From positions 263,767 through 314,634 of the forward strand of contig PFRS01000005.1 of assembly GCA_002788675.1 (NCBI GenBank): a stretch of 50,868 bases of DNA, written 5' to 3'. The stretch is from Candidatus Pacebacteria bacterium CG_4_9_14_0_2_um_filter_40_15 (GTDB lineage Bacteria; Patescibacteriota; Microgenomatia; UBA1400; PJMF01). Made by a program: the position numbers and the translations under genes. Positions 10,617-20,029 of this stretch are shown piece after piece. Numbering within the stretch: position 1 is the first letter of the stretch; the number at the start of each line of letters is the position of its first letter. The notes beneath the pieces were generated by a model. It did not search any database. It worked only from the letters and a program-made list of their open reading frames with translations, and was not told where the DNA came from.

Positions 10617-12164
10617 CTATGAAATATCTCTGAGCACTCTTAATTCTGAGAGCTCAAGCGCATTAACTGTTTCTTCTTCACCAGTTGTAACATTTATGAT
10701 TGTTAGTTCACCAGAGTTTGCCTGATATGAAAGAGGTTCTGCTACATGTCTGAATTGTTCTGAATCGAGAAAAGTTAACAAAGCATCTTCGTCTTGTGCT
10801 TGTTTTACTAATGAAGCAATAGCAACTAAAGCTTCAGAATTATCAACTTCCGCTTCAGATAAATATTTAAATGTTGAGAGAAAAGACTGCACTACTGCAT
10901 CTGATAAAACAAACGCAGCTTGAAATGGTGTGGTCAGTATGATTCCGTCAAGTGATCTAGCTCGCGATAAAGCAACATACGCTTGACCATGAGCAAAAGT
11001 CCCTCTTCCAAAATCGATGATTACATTATCAAACGTTTTTCCTTGACTTTTATGAATGGTAATCGCCCAAGCTAATGTAAGCGGATACTGTTTAAATGAA
11101 CCTGTTACCTCTGTTTGGAGCTTATCAAGCGCTGGATTATAGTCAACTTTAAACATTTCCCAGGTATATGGTGTCACTTCTACTTCCGTTCCTGTGTCTA
11201 GCTCCACCAATAGTATGTCATCATCACCCTTGTCTCCACTTTTCACTCCAGAAATTTTACCTAAACTACCATTAACCCAACGGCCATCTCTGTCATTAGC
11301 CACCATCATGACTTGAGCACCAACTTTGACTTCAAGTTTCTCGGCAGTTGGTGCAACTCGACCATTCAAAGTTCCAGAAGAAGTTGCTTCATAAATAAAC
11401 CGCTCATTAAACAATTTGTTCAAGTGAAAATCATTAATCATCTGGGCTTTTTTATTTGTTGTAGTCAGATGAATAAAAAAACGGTTACTTGGTGTTTCAA
11501 ACTGAGGATCGTAGCGAGTATTTAACTTTTCTACATCTGTATCCGATAGTGTATTTGTTCGGACAGACTGCAGTACTTTAATAAACTCAGGATCAGATTG
11601 ACGGTACATTTTTTCGAGTTCAACATACTCAAACTCTAAATCATTAAAAACATTGGCAGAAAAAAAATAGGGGCTTTTATATACGCTCGTAAAAATATGC
11701 TCTTCTTCTCTTCTAACAACTGGTGGCAATTGGTGCAAATCACCAATAAATACCATTCTGACTCCTCCAAATGGTTGATTAGCATCTTTTCCATGGAGGC
11801 GAAGCATAGCATCAATACAATCCAAAAGATCAGCCCGAACCATCGAGATCTCATCTATAACCAAAATATCTAACTTCTTAAAAAGACCTTTTTTATCTTT
11901 GTTTCTATAGAAACGATTGACTTTATCAACGGTAACATCGGGTCTAAATCCAAAAAATGAGTGAATAGTTTGCCCATGGATGTTCAACGCTGCCACACCT
12001 GTGGGTGCTAAAAACGCACTTTTTTTCTTGGAGTTCTTTCTAAATGAGGTAAGTAATGTTGATTTTCCAGTTCCCGCATTTCCAGTTAAAAATATATGTT
12101 TTTGAGCATGCTCGAGTTGCTCAGCTACCTGGAGCAATGCAGGATCAATATCTGAATACTTCAT
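10617..12164 (-). CDS. PIF1-like / AAA-family DNA helicase
   Basis: 515 aa; Walker A FLTGNAGTGKSTLL, APTGVAALNIHGQTIHSFF, LVIDEISMVRADLLDCID, GDLHQLPPV, C-terminal AITIHKSQGKTFDNVIIDFG...YVALSRARSLDGI. Confidence 0.93.
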   Translation of the reverse strand: MKYSDIDPALLQVAEQLEHAQKHIFLTGNAGTGKSTLLTSFRKNSKKKSAFLAPTGVAALNIHGQTIHSFFGFRPDVTVDKVNRFYRNKDKKGLFKKLDILVIDEISMVRADLLDCIDAMLRLHGKDANQPFGGVRMVFIGDLHQLPPVVRREEEHIFTSVYKSPYFFSANVFNDLEFEYVELEKMYRQSDPEFIKVLQSVRTNTLSDTDVEKLNTRYDPQFETPSNRFFIHLTTTNKKAQMINDFHLNKLFNERFIYEATSSGTLNGRVAPTAEKLEVKVGAQVMMVANDRDGRWVNGSLGKISGVKSGDKGDDDILLVELDTGTEVEVTPYTWEMFKVDYNPALDKLQTEVTGSFKQYPLTLAWAITIHKSQGKTFDNVIIDFGRGTFAHGQAYVALSRARSLDGIILTTPFQAAFVLSDAVVQSFLSTFKYLSEAEVDNSEALVAIASLVKQAQDEDALLTFLDSEQFRHVAEPLSYQANSGELTIINVTTGEEETVNALELSELRVLRDIS

Positions 12165-12550
12165 TCCTGAGCTTCCTGAGTCTCAATCCATTGCTGAAGA
12201 AATTCTGCTGCGGCATAGTGATCAATAGAACCCTGTCGTTTAGCTCGTTTGGCCCCTAATAATTTTTCATGAACTGTTTTTGAACTGAGGGTTTCATCTG
12301 TATACACTATTGGCAACGAAATAGTTTTTTGAAGTTCTTGCACAAATTTTCTTGTTTTCTCGGCCATTTCGCGTTCAGAAATGCCAACTACTATTTGTTG
12401 AATTTCTTCTTCTTCAATTATTTTCGTAATTACTGCAATACTTTCTGCAGAATTTTGAATAATGGTAAGAGGATCAGCAAGAGTGGCTCTACTAACGGCA
12501 AGACCTATCCGAACTGTTCCAAAATCGATTGCTAAGCACTTGGGTATCAT
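12161..12550 (-). CDS. ruvX: Putative pre-16S rRNA nuclease / Holliday junction resolvase YqgF
   Basis: 129 aa; CLAIDFGTVRIGLAVSR, IVVGISEREMAEKTRKFVQEL, VYTDETLSSKTV, DHYAAAEFLQQWIE. Confidence 0.94.
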   Translation of the reverse strand: MIPKCLAIDFGTVRIGLAVSRATLADPLTIIQNSAESIAVITKIIEEEEIQQIVVGISEREMAEKTRKFVQELQKTISLPIVYTDETLSSKTVHEKLLGAKRAKRQGSIDHYAAAEFLQQWIETQEAQE

Positions 12551-12604
12551 GGAGGTATTGTAACGTGTTTATACTAAAAAAAGAAACTCATCTCTATAGA
12601 AGAG

Positions 12605-13558
12605 TTACTGGACTAGCTGAGCAGTAACCACTCCTCGGCGCAAATACGTGCCTTCAGGTGTACAGGTAACCAGCTTTAACTGTCTTGCATCATACTGTTG
12701 TGTAAGAATATACACATCTTCTGGCTGCACTTCAGTTTTTTCCTGCACTAAATAGCGATACTTAATTCCATCATAGGTAACAAAAATCTCATCACCATTC
12801 TTGAGTGTCATAATTGTACTGAAAATCGAGTTATATCTTCGAGAATTTTTTTCACTTGGATTGTAAAATTGCCTGAGTACTGAGTGGCCAAAAATGACTG
12901 GGGCACCAGGATTCCCTGGCAATGCTGTACCTGCATAGGCAACAAGCGATTTATTCAGATCTGTGCCTCCCACAGCTACCTTCGCATTAGCTATGTCCAG
13001 CGTTGGGATATCTATCGTGTACTCACGAGGAAGATCTGGTCGTTGTGATTGTCCATCTTTAATCTCTGGCAATGCCGCAGAAGCAAACCAGTTATTCAGA
13101 TTTGTGTAGTCAAGCTCTTCGTTGATAATAACCGGCTCAGCATCAGAATCCTCATCATTTTCTACTCCCGCAACAGTTCCAGAAATCACCAGTGGTGTGA
13201 CATCCATCACCTCTTCTCGAGGAATTGGAGCAAGTAATGAAGAGGTTTGCAGTGCTGGACTTGTTTGCACGTAGTAGGCCATTATAGGAAACACGGCACT
13301 ACCAACTAAGTAGATACCAAATGAAAGAAATGTTAAAGGAACAATGAATGCACCAACCCTCATGATCTTTGGAATACGATTTATTACTCTGCGCTCTCGC
13401 TTTTTTTCAAAATCTTTTTCTACCCGATCACTGACATTAATTCTGTCAACTTGTTTTTGAATTTTCTCTTCTAACTCATCAAGGGAAACACCTCGTAAAA
13501 GCGCTTTCCTGTATAACGTTACTAAGTCAGCTTGTAGGGCAGATTTTTTACTTTTCAT
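12605..13558 (-). CDS. Sortase family protein
   Basis: 317 aa; N-terminal TM; LVAYAGTALPGNPGAPVIFGHSVL, catalytic His, KLVTCTPEGTYLRRGVV (TCTP..R signature of sortases). Confidence 0.9.
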   Translation of the reverse strand: MKSKKSALQADLVTLYRKALLRGVSLDELEEKIQKQVDRINVSDRVEKDFEKKRERRVINRIPKIMRVGAFIVPLTFLSFGIYLVGSAVFPIMAYYVQTSPALQTSSLLAPIPREEVMDVTPLVISGTVAGVENDEDSDAEPVIINEELDYTNLNNWFASAALPEIKDGQSQRPDLPREYTIDIPTLDIANAKVAVGGTDLNKSLVAYAGTALPGNPGAPVIFGHSVLRQFYNPSEKNSRRYNSIFSTIMTLKNGDEIFVTYDGIKYRYLVQEKTEVQPEDVYILTQQYDARQLKLVTCTPEGTYLRRGVVTAQLVQ

Positions 13559-15837
13559 TACTGTGTATCCACAATATGTATCTGGACACGATCTTTATCT
13601 TTTGGAATAGTCGAAAGAATACTAGGGTTTATTTGTACTGTTACATCAGAAATTCCCTGGTAATCTTTCAAATTCCTCACTGCATCATCAGTCTTTTTAC
13701 CTAAGACATATTGATAGAGATTTTCGAGATCGAGGACTGGTATGGCTTCTGATGAAATATTTGCCAATATAAACGTTGCACTACTACTTGCCTGCTCATC
13801 AACAAGTGGTTGTGACAAAATTGAAGGTGGCTCTGAGGAAAGCACATATCCTTCTTTCACTTGTGAAGCCAATAGCGCTGCAGCAAGCGGTTGTAGACTA
13901 TTTGAAGTGTACTCAAGAGCTTCAACAGTAAGTGTGAGCGAAGCGGTAACCTCGTTAACTTCGTCATCAATATCTGAACTAAAAGTAACTTTCTTTTCTA
14001 GGACTTCAAGATTAGGTAATAAATAGACGCCATCAGCAAGCTTTTCTTCTAATTCTTGTGAAGCTTGCGCTTCAAGCTCTTTCTGCAACTCTTTTACAGC
14101 TTCAGCTTGATCACTTGCCGAAACAACTCTCACTTCACGACTCGATCCGCCAGTAAACTCTTTCTCGCTAATAGCAGAATAGGTACTATCAGCAAAAGAA
14201 CCAACTGTCATCTCAGTCTCCTTTGCAATATTTCCTTCTGCCCCTATATCAGTCGCCGTTACTTGAGTCTCTAAAGTGCCATACTCTTTTTTCTCACCAG
14301 AAGTTGTTTCTGTAACTGATGCAGCAGGGAGTGTCACATCTTCATCAAGGGTGTATGAACGATCACCAGCTTTAACAACTGTCCCAGCACCCAAATCCTT
14401 GTCTGCAGTGGTCTTGTTATAGAGCGTAATTGTGCCTTTTGCATTTTCCCCCACAACTTTTACACCAGTTGTTAAAATAGTGTTTTCACCAGAGACCGTG
14501 TGTTTAACTGTTTCAGCAGCGAGTACCGCATTTTCAACATCTGTGGCAGCCAGACCAGCACGAACTTCAATCGTTGCCTCTGTAGTAATCACTTTTTTTG
14601 AAAGTGCTACTGCCACGTCTGCAGTTGACTGAAAGAGCAAAACAAAACCACCTATAATCGCTAGAACTAAGAGCCCAAGTCCAACCCCTAAACCAATAAA
14701 TATCTTTGGATTTTTATGGTGACTCTTAAAAAATCCCATTTTAGCTTTCTGTTTCTCTTTCTTTGGCCCTTCGGGCTCAGCTGTTTTTGAGTGGTGTCTT
14801 TCAGATTCATCCTGCTCTTTTTGAGAAGGAAACTCCTTGGCACTTTCTGCCTTAATTGGGATACCAAATGATGTCGGGACATCTATCGCTGTCTCATTTG
14901 GATCTTCAGCTTCCGTCTCTGCTTCTTGAAACTCAGATTGACCAGATTCAAAATCTTTAAAACCTAGCTCTGCAGCAGATACAGGAGTAACATTTGCAGT
15001 TTCATCTGCAACACGGACTACCTGATCTCGAAGAGGGATTGTTGTCTTCTTTTTTGCAGAAGCCAATCCCTTGGCATCAGCAATGGCGACACCGGCTTCC
15101 TGCACAATTCTAGAAATATATTCTTGCTGCGAAACAACTGAAATCATTGGTGATTGCAGAAACTTTGCAGCGTCTGTAATTGGTTCAGATAGTAAACGTT
15201 GTTGTATATCCTTTAGTCCAAGTTCCGTTTCCTCTACTGAAACTAAAAATAATTGAGGTGGCAGATAGCCTGCTTTTTCATCTGAAGCTTGAGAAAATCG
15301 TGCCAAGCCTTCAACAATATCTTTTGCTGCTTGAGTAGACCTTCCAACAACTTCTGTTCCAGTAATGCTGGCATGTTCTACAACCGTAATACTAATAGAC
15401 TTGCTTTCTACAAAAGCAAAGATTCCAGAAAAACGAGGATTATTTTGAATAGCAAAGTTTGTAACTGCCTCAGTCTGATCTACAAAACCAATAGGTGAGA
15501 GTCCGAGCTCAGTAGTAATTGCTTTAAGATATGGCTTTTTATCACTCGATATATCTCCATCTACTACCCATGACTGATCAACAACAAACATAACATCATT
15601 GGTACCTTCTGATTCTGGCCCGAGATCTTGTAAGAGTGCATCGGCAACAGAAACAGCTTGATCAAGCCCAAAAAATGCTCGCATCTGTGAATTACTCACT
15701 AATGTTACAGCTCCTGCTTTAAGCCTGAGTAACAGAGTTTTTATGGCCGTATTTGAAATCCAAATACCAAGTACTAATAACTCTGGCGAGTCTGATGATG
15801 TTTCATTTGAGTGCGGTACGAGTGATAGTAACGGCAT
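13558..15837 (-). CDS. Large membrane protein: actin-like (PilM/FtsA-like) N-terminal region, single TM, baseplate-J-like extracytoplasmic region
   Basis: 759 aa; N-term LELLVLGIWISNTAIKTLLL...YLKAITTELGLSPIGFVDQTEAVTNFAI...GIFAFVESKSISITVVEHASI; TM IFIGLGVGLGLLVLAIIGGFVLLF; C-term GAGTVVKAGDRSYTLDEDVTLPAAS...TDIGAEGNIA. 4-nt overlap with the sortase start. Confidence 0.65.
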   Translation of the reverse strand: MPLLSLVPHSNETSSDSPELLVLGIWISNTAIKTLLLRLKAGAVTLVSNSQMRAFFGLDQAVSVADALLQDLGPESEGTNDVMFVVDQSWVVDGDISSDKKPYLKAITTELGLSPIGFVDQTEAVTNFAIQNNPRFSGIFAFVESKSISITVVEHASITGTEVVGRSTQAAKDIVEGLARFSQASDEKAGYLPPQLFLVSVEETELGLKDIQQRLLSEPITDAAKFLQSPMISVVSQQEYISRIVQEAGVAIADAKGLASAKKKTTIPLRDQVVRVADETANVTPVSAAELGFKDFESGQSEFQEAETEAEDPNETAIDVPTSFGIPIKAESAKEFPSQKEQDESERHHSKTAEPEGPKKEKQKAKMGFFKSHHKNPKIFIGLGVGLGLLVLAIIGGFVLLFQSTADVAVALSKKVITTEATIEVRAGLAATDVENAVLAAETVKHTVSGENTILTTGVKVVGENAKGTITLYNKTTADKDLGAGTVVKAGDRSYTLDEDVTLPAASVTETTSGEKKEYGTLETQVTATDIGAEGNIAKETEMTVGSFADSTYSAISEKEFTGGSSREVRVVSASDQAEAVKELQKELEAQASQELEEKLADGVYLLPNLEVLEKKVTFSSDIDDEVNEVTASLTLTVEALEYTSNSLQPLAAALLASQVKEGYVLSSEPPSILSQPLVDEQASSSATFILANISSEAIPVLDLENLYQYVLGKKTDDAVRNLKDYQGISDVTVQINPSILSTIPKDKDRVQIHIVDTQ

Positions 15838-15922
15838 ATTTTAGTTTCCACAGAAAACCTGCAACACAAAACATGTTGTACCATCATTAAAGCAAAAATA
15901 TGATGTCTTGAGAAGGAGTACC

Positions 15923-17791
15923 TTACGCTTTTGAGCGCAAATATACTCTACGCACACCTGCTGAAGCTGACTGTTCCTTGAAGATTTCGACTGGACCAAT
16001 TTCACCTGTGCTACTTACATGAGGACCACCGCAAAACTCTTTAGAAATCCAGCCAGAATGATCGTCATCACCAATGGTGTACACAGTAACTTCATTTGGA
16101 TACTTCTCTACAAAAAATGCGATTGCACCTGACTTAAGTGCTGCTTTTTTTCCCATAGTTTTTACCGTGACCGGCAAATCTGCGGAAATCCATGTATTTA
16201 CTTGATCTTCAACTTGTTGCTTCTCATCTTGAGATAATGCATCGGTATGTGAAAAGTCAAAACGTAATCGCTCGTGAGTAATGTTTGAACCTTTTTGCTG
16301 CACATGGGTGCCCAGAATCTTTCTGAGTGCTGCGTGCAATAAATGGGTAGCAGTGTGATACTGCGTTGTTTTTTCACTGTGATCCGCTAGTCCACCTTTA
16401 AACTTTTCTCCAGAGGCTTTTCTTGAAGCATCAGCATGAACCTTTTTTGCCTGAGTAAAATCTTCCTCAGAAACAACGTCCCCTCTCTCAACAGCAATTT
16501 CTTGTGTCAACTCAAAGGGAAATCCGTAGGTCTCGTATAATTTAAAGGCTACTTCTCCATCAATATTTTTAATTTTGTCTAACTCCCTAAGACCTTTTTC
16601 TAAGGCTTTCTGAAATTTTTTCTCTTCAGTTTGAAAAGCCTGAGTAATAGCAGCAGACTTTTTTGCAACCTCTGGATATGGCTGAGCATACACTGCAGAA
16701 ATTACAGTCACTAATTCAGCTAGAAAAGGTTGTTCGATGCCAATCATTTTCCCAAATCGAATCGCTCGTCTAAGCAACCTTCTTGAAAAGTATCCCTGTT
16801 CTTTATTACTTGGAAAAACACCATCAGCAGCTAACAATGTTGCAGCTCTTACATGATCAGCAATCACTCTAAAGGAGCGAGTAACATCGCTCTTCTCTGA
16901 ATATTTTTTACCAGAAATTTCTTCAATTTTGGAGATAAGTGGAGTAAAAAGTGCAGTGGTAAACATGTCTTGAGAATCTGTCATCACAGCAAGAATACGT
17001 TCAAAACCACCTCCAAAATCCACATTTTTTTGTGAAAGTTCTTTGAAGGAACCATCTGCTTGTTTCTGGTACTGCATAAAGACTGAGTTACCTATCTCTA
17101 AAAATCTGCCACAGTCACAATTAACGTGACACTTCATATTTTTAAACTCACTCATTTCGTGCAATTTTTGTTCTGCACCGAAGTCATAAAAAACTTCACT
17201 GTCAGGTCCACCTGGTTCTCCAGCTGGCATATTACTTGGCACTCCTGCGCGGGACCACCAGTTCTTTTTTTCATCAAAAAAGAAAATTCTGTCATCCTGT
17301 AAGCCATTTTTTTCTGAGTCTTCACCGACAGTTGCTTCTATACCTACTTCTTTAAACAATTCCTTCCAAATGGCTACCGACTCATCATCTCGGCCAATAC
17401 CAAGTGACTCGTTTCCTGAAAAAACAGTCACAAACAGTTTTTCAGGTTTGAGGCCAACTTCTTGTGTAAGGAAAGTAAAAAACCAACGAAGCTGCTCTTT
17501 TTTAAAATAGTCTCCAAGCGACCAATTCCCTAGCATTTCAAAAAAGGTGGTATGTCTGTTATCACCAACTTCTTCTATATCCTGAGATCTGAAACATTTT
17601 TGACTGTCAGTAATTCTTGTTCCCTTAGGATGCTTTTCACCCAAAAGGTAGGGCACCATTGGTTGCATACCAGATCCCGTAAAAAGAGTACTTGGGTCAT
17701 TTTCTGGCACCATAGCAGCTGAAGGCACAACTGCATGCTGGTGTGCTTCAAAAAATGTTAGATATTTTTTTCTGAGTTCGTTTGCTGTCAT
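15923..17791 (-). CDS. alaS: Alanyl-tRNA synthetase, short form lacking the C-Ala region
   Basis: 622 aa; NDPSTLFTGSGMQPMVPYLLGEKHPKGTRITDSQKCFRSQDIEEVGDNRHTTFFEMLGNWSLGDYFKKE; editing site HTATHLLHAAL and CGGPHVSSTGEIG; ends soon after the editing domain. Confidence 0.96.
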   Translation of the reverse strand: MTANELRKKYLTFFEAHQHAVVPSAAMVPENDPSTLFTGSGMQPMVPYLLGEKHPKGTRITDSQKCFRSQDIEEVGDNRHTTFFEMLGNWSLGDYFKKEQLRWFFTFLTQEVGLKPEKLFVTVFSGNESLGIGRDDESVAIWKELFKEVGIEATVGEDSEKNGLQDDRIFFFDEKKNWWSRAGVPSNMPAGEPGGPDSEVFYDFGAEQKLHEMSEFKNMKCHVNCDCGRFLEIGNSVFMQYQKQADGSFKELSQKNVDFGGGFERILAVMTDSQDMFTTALFTPLISKIEEISGKKYSEKSDVTRSFRVIADHVRAATLLAADGVFPSNKEQGYFSRRLLRRAIRFGKMIGIEQPFLAELVTVISAVYAQPYPEVAKKSAAITQAFQTEEKKFQKALEKGLRELDKIKNIDGEVAFKLYETYGFPFELTQEIAVERGDVVSEEDFTQAKKVHADASRKASGEKFKGGLADHSEKTTQYHTATHLLHAALRKILGTHVQQKGSNITHERLRFDFSHTDALSQDEKQQVEDQVNTWISADLPVTVKTMGKKAALKSGAIAFFVEKYPNEVTVYTIGDDDHSGWISKEFCGGPHVSSTGEIGPVEIFKEQSASAGVRRVYLRSKA

Positions 17792-17809
17792 AGAACGTCT
17801 CTCTTTCTT

Positions 17810-18055
17810 GGGGAATAAAAAAACTCGCCACTCCCCGTAGTAATTACGGACAAGGACGAGTGCACTCGTGGTACCACCTTGCTTTTTCTCTTAAGTTACC
17901 TTAAGAAAACTTAGCAGCTACTTAGGGAAGTAGCTCACCCCTTTTTACGGTGGGTCTCCGGATCTTCTTACTTGAAAGCAATTCGAAGATCAGCTCCCAG
18001 GTGGCTTAAAGTATGTGTGGTGTTTAGATCTCAGCTACCTAAACTCTCTGTATTC
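17810..18055 (-). ncRNA. T-box riboswitch (predicted tRNA-Ala responsive) upstream of alaS
   Basis: Minus strand AAGGTGGTACCACGAGTGCACTCGTCCTT = T-box/antiterminator with UGGU bulge. Overlapping terminator CTCGTCC...CCGTAATTACTACGG...GGCGAGTTTTTTT. Stem III CTTAAG-GTAA-CTTAAG; hairpins AGCTACTT-CCCT-AAGTAGCT and GATCTTC...GAAGATC; distal GTTTAGGTAGCTGAGATCTAAAC. Confidence 0.93.
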
Positions 18056-18104
18056 ACAACAATGCTTCTTGTCCTGTTCAATGCTGTTGTCAATTTGTGA
18101 CTGT

Positions 18105-18113
18105 ATTGTATCA
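18105..18113 (-). promoter_or_regulatory. Candidate extended -10 (TGA-TACAAT) for the T-box/alaS transcript
   Basis: Minus strand CTGATACAATACAG; upstream of the leader. Confidence 0.4.
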
Positions 18114-18127
18114 GAAAATATTCAGAG

Positions 18128-18487
18128 CTATACACCTGAAAATTTCTTTTGTTTTCTCTTGCCGGGATTTTTTGCTAAAGTTGGTGATAATTTTTGCTTT
18201 CGTCGTACAGACTTTTTATCAGTATCAAATGTTTCATCTCCAAGGAATTCTGCCATGTGACTTACAAAATGCGTCACCATCTCTACACCAGACATATCCA
18301 CAGAAGGGAGTAATCCCTGATTAACCAGTTCTTTTTTAACTTCCTTAAATTCATGTTGCAACTCTTGACGGACGCTTTTCCCTTCATCAGATTGCAAAAA
18401 ATAGGCAAACGCTGCCCCTGCAGCAGCTCCCAGACTGAAACCAGCGGTAAAACCACCGTTATTTTTTTGATTTTGAGTTTGATCCAT
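18128..18487 (-). CDS. YtxH-like small membrane protein
   Basis: ORF 18128..18514; probable start at MDQTQN (18487). GFTAGFSLGAAAGAAFAYFLQSDEGKSVRQELQHEFKEVKKEL matches the YtxH-type Gly-rich TM plus amphipathic helix. Confidence 0.65.
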   Translation of the reverse strand: MDQTQNQKNNGGFTAGFSLGAAAGAAFAYFLQSDEGKSVRQELQHEFKEVKKELVNQGLLPSVDMSGVEMVTHFVSHMAEFLGDETFDTDKKSVRRKQKLSPTLAKNPGKRKQKKFSGV

Positions 18488-18746
18488 CATCTCGCTTTTG
18501 CATGATATTGACAAATACTTCTAAAAACTTGCTTCCTGCTTTAAATGCGTTTGATGCAGATGCAATTGACTGCAGCGGAGAAACAACCATTTCTATTCTA
18601 CGATCAACGTCATCTATTGTGGCGTTAACCTTTTTAAGTGTTAATCTGAATTCAGACAATGTGAGTATTACTTGTATGCCAACAACTGAAAGAACAATTG
18701 TAAGTACAACCAACACAATGCTAAAAACGATAGGTACAAAATCCAT
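18459..18746 (-). CDS. Small membrane protein, DUF948-like
   Basis: 95 aa; N-terminal TM followed by LKKVNATIDDVDRRIEMVVSPLQSIA coiled region; adjacent to the YtxH-like gene. Confidence 0.55.
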   Translation of the reverse strand: MDFVPIVFSIVLVVLTIVLSVVGIQVILTLSEFRLTLKKVNATIDDVDRRIEMVVSPLQSIASASNAFKAGSKFLEVFVNIMQKRDDGSNSKSKK

Positions 18747-18845
18747 AGTATCCTTTATTTTAATCTATCTACCGTACGTAGTTCTATCATACTGTACTTT
18801 TGCAGCTCTGACAAAGTTAGTTTATATAGAACGCAGATACTCGAT

Positions 18846-19499
18846 CTAATATCGAACGTATACCGTTCTATCAACCTGATTAGTTTTTCCTCGTCGGTCA
18901 GTAGCTTCGACGGTAATGGTACTTATTCCTTCAGTAGAAATAAAAATCTCTGTACTAAAAGTCCCATCTTGTTGCAGTGCTACTGGCTGATCATTAACAG
19001 TAACTACTGCGTCAGGCTCCGTCTCACCACTCACAATAATTCGAGATGCAACTTGATCTTGTTGGGCTGGAGCAGAGATAGTTAATGCTGGTGGTCTAGT
19101 CAGGTTATACCACTGCACACCAACGTAGCCAAGCAAACTTACAAAAATTCCAAGTAAAACTACAACTAACAACGTTACTGAATTAAGTGAAAACTTTGCT
19201 TTAAGTACGGGAGTAATAAATTCTCGAGGAACGAGCGTTCCTCGGGCACTTTCCTTATAATCTCGTCTAAGTAAAGCGAGAAGTGGCTTGTGATCAAAGC
19301 CAAACAACTGAGCATATATCTTGATATAGCCTTTAACAAAGGTAGCCGACGGCAACAAAGCAAACTCGTTTGCTTCGAGTGCTTCGAGATATTCAAGGCG
19401 AATACGTGTTCGTTTGGCAAGTTCATCAAGTCGATATCGACGACTCTCACGCTCATCACGCAGAATTTCTCCAACTGTTCGTGTTTTCATTGAACACAT
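18846..19499 (-). CDS. RodZ-like helix-turn-helix membrane protein
   Basis: 217 aa; TVGEILRDERESRRYRLDELAKRTRIRLEYLEALEANEFALLPSATFVKGYIKIYAQLFG HTH_25, then TM and Ig-like extracytoplasmic domain. Confidence 0.85.
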   Translation of the reverse strand: MCSMKTRTVGEILRDERESRRYRLDELAKRTRIRLEYLEALEANEFALLPSATFVKGYIKIYAQLFGFDHKPLLALLRRDYKESARGTLVPREFITPVLKAKFSLNSVTLLVVVLLGIFVSLLGYVGVQWYNLTRPPALTISAPAQQDQVASRIIVSGETEPDAVVTVNDQPVALQQDGTFSTEIFISTEGISTITVEATDRRGKTNQVDRTVYVRY

Positions 19500-19535
19500 G
19501 GATTAGGTACTTTCTGTTACTACTGTACTAAAAAG

Positions 19536-19967
19536 TTATGAAAGGGCTTTTTTAACTGCTGCAGATACTCTGCCGCCATCAGCTTGACCCGAGACTTTGC
19601 TCATGACCATGCCAATAAGTTTTCCCATATTTCTTTCGTCTGTACCTGAAACTACTTCTGAAACAAGTACTTCAAGATCTTCATCTGACATTTGGTCAGG
19701 TAAAAACTCTTCTAAAATAGCTATCTTTTGTGACTCTTCTGCAACTATTTCATCACGTCCAGCTGCAACAAAATCCTTAAGTGCATCTTTCATCTGTTTG
19801 ACTTGTTTGGTAATTACTTTTGTAACTGCTTCTGGAGTAAGTTCTCCTTGATCAATTTCTGCATTTTTAAGTTCAGAAAGTAGGTATCGTAAAGTCCCAA
19901 CTCGAACACTGTCACGTGCTTTCATTGCTTGCTTCATTTGATCCATAAGTTGTGCTTTGAAATCCAT
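19536..19967 (-). CDS. yqeY: GatB/YqeY domain-containing protein
   Basis: 143 aa; MDFKAQLMDQMKQAMKARDSVRVGTLRYLLSELKNAEID, EEFLPDQMSDEDL, NMGKLIGMVMSKVSGQADGGRVSAAVKKAL. Confidence 0.92.
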   Translation of the reverse strand: MDFKAQLMDQMKQAMKARDSVRVGTLRYLLSELKNAEIDQGELTPEAVTKVITKQVKQMKDALKDFVAAGRDEIVAEESQKIAILEEFLPDQMSDEDLEVLVSEVVSGTDERNMGKLIGMVMSKVSGQADGGRVSAAVKKALS

Positions 19968-20029
19968 AGTTCCTTTTTGTATTTCTATATAATATGTGTA
20001 TTGTTACTGTGAATGTATTGTAACACGAC

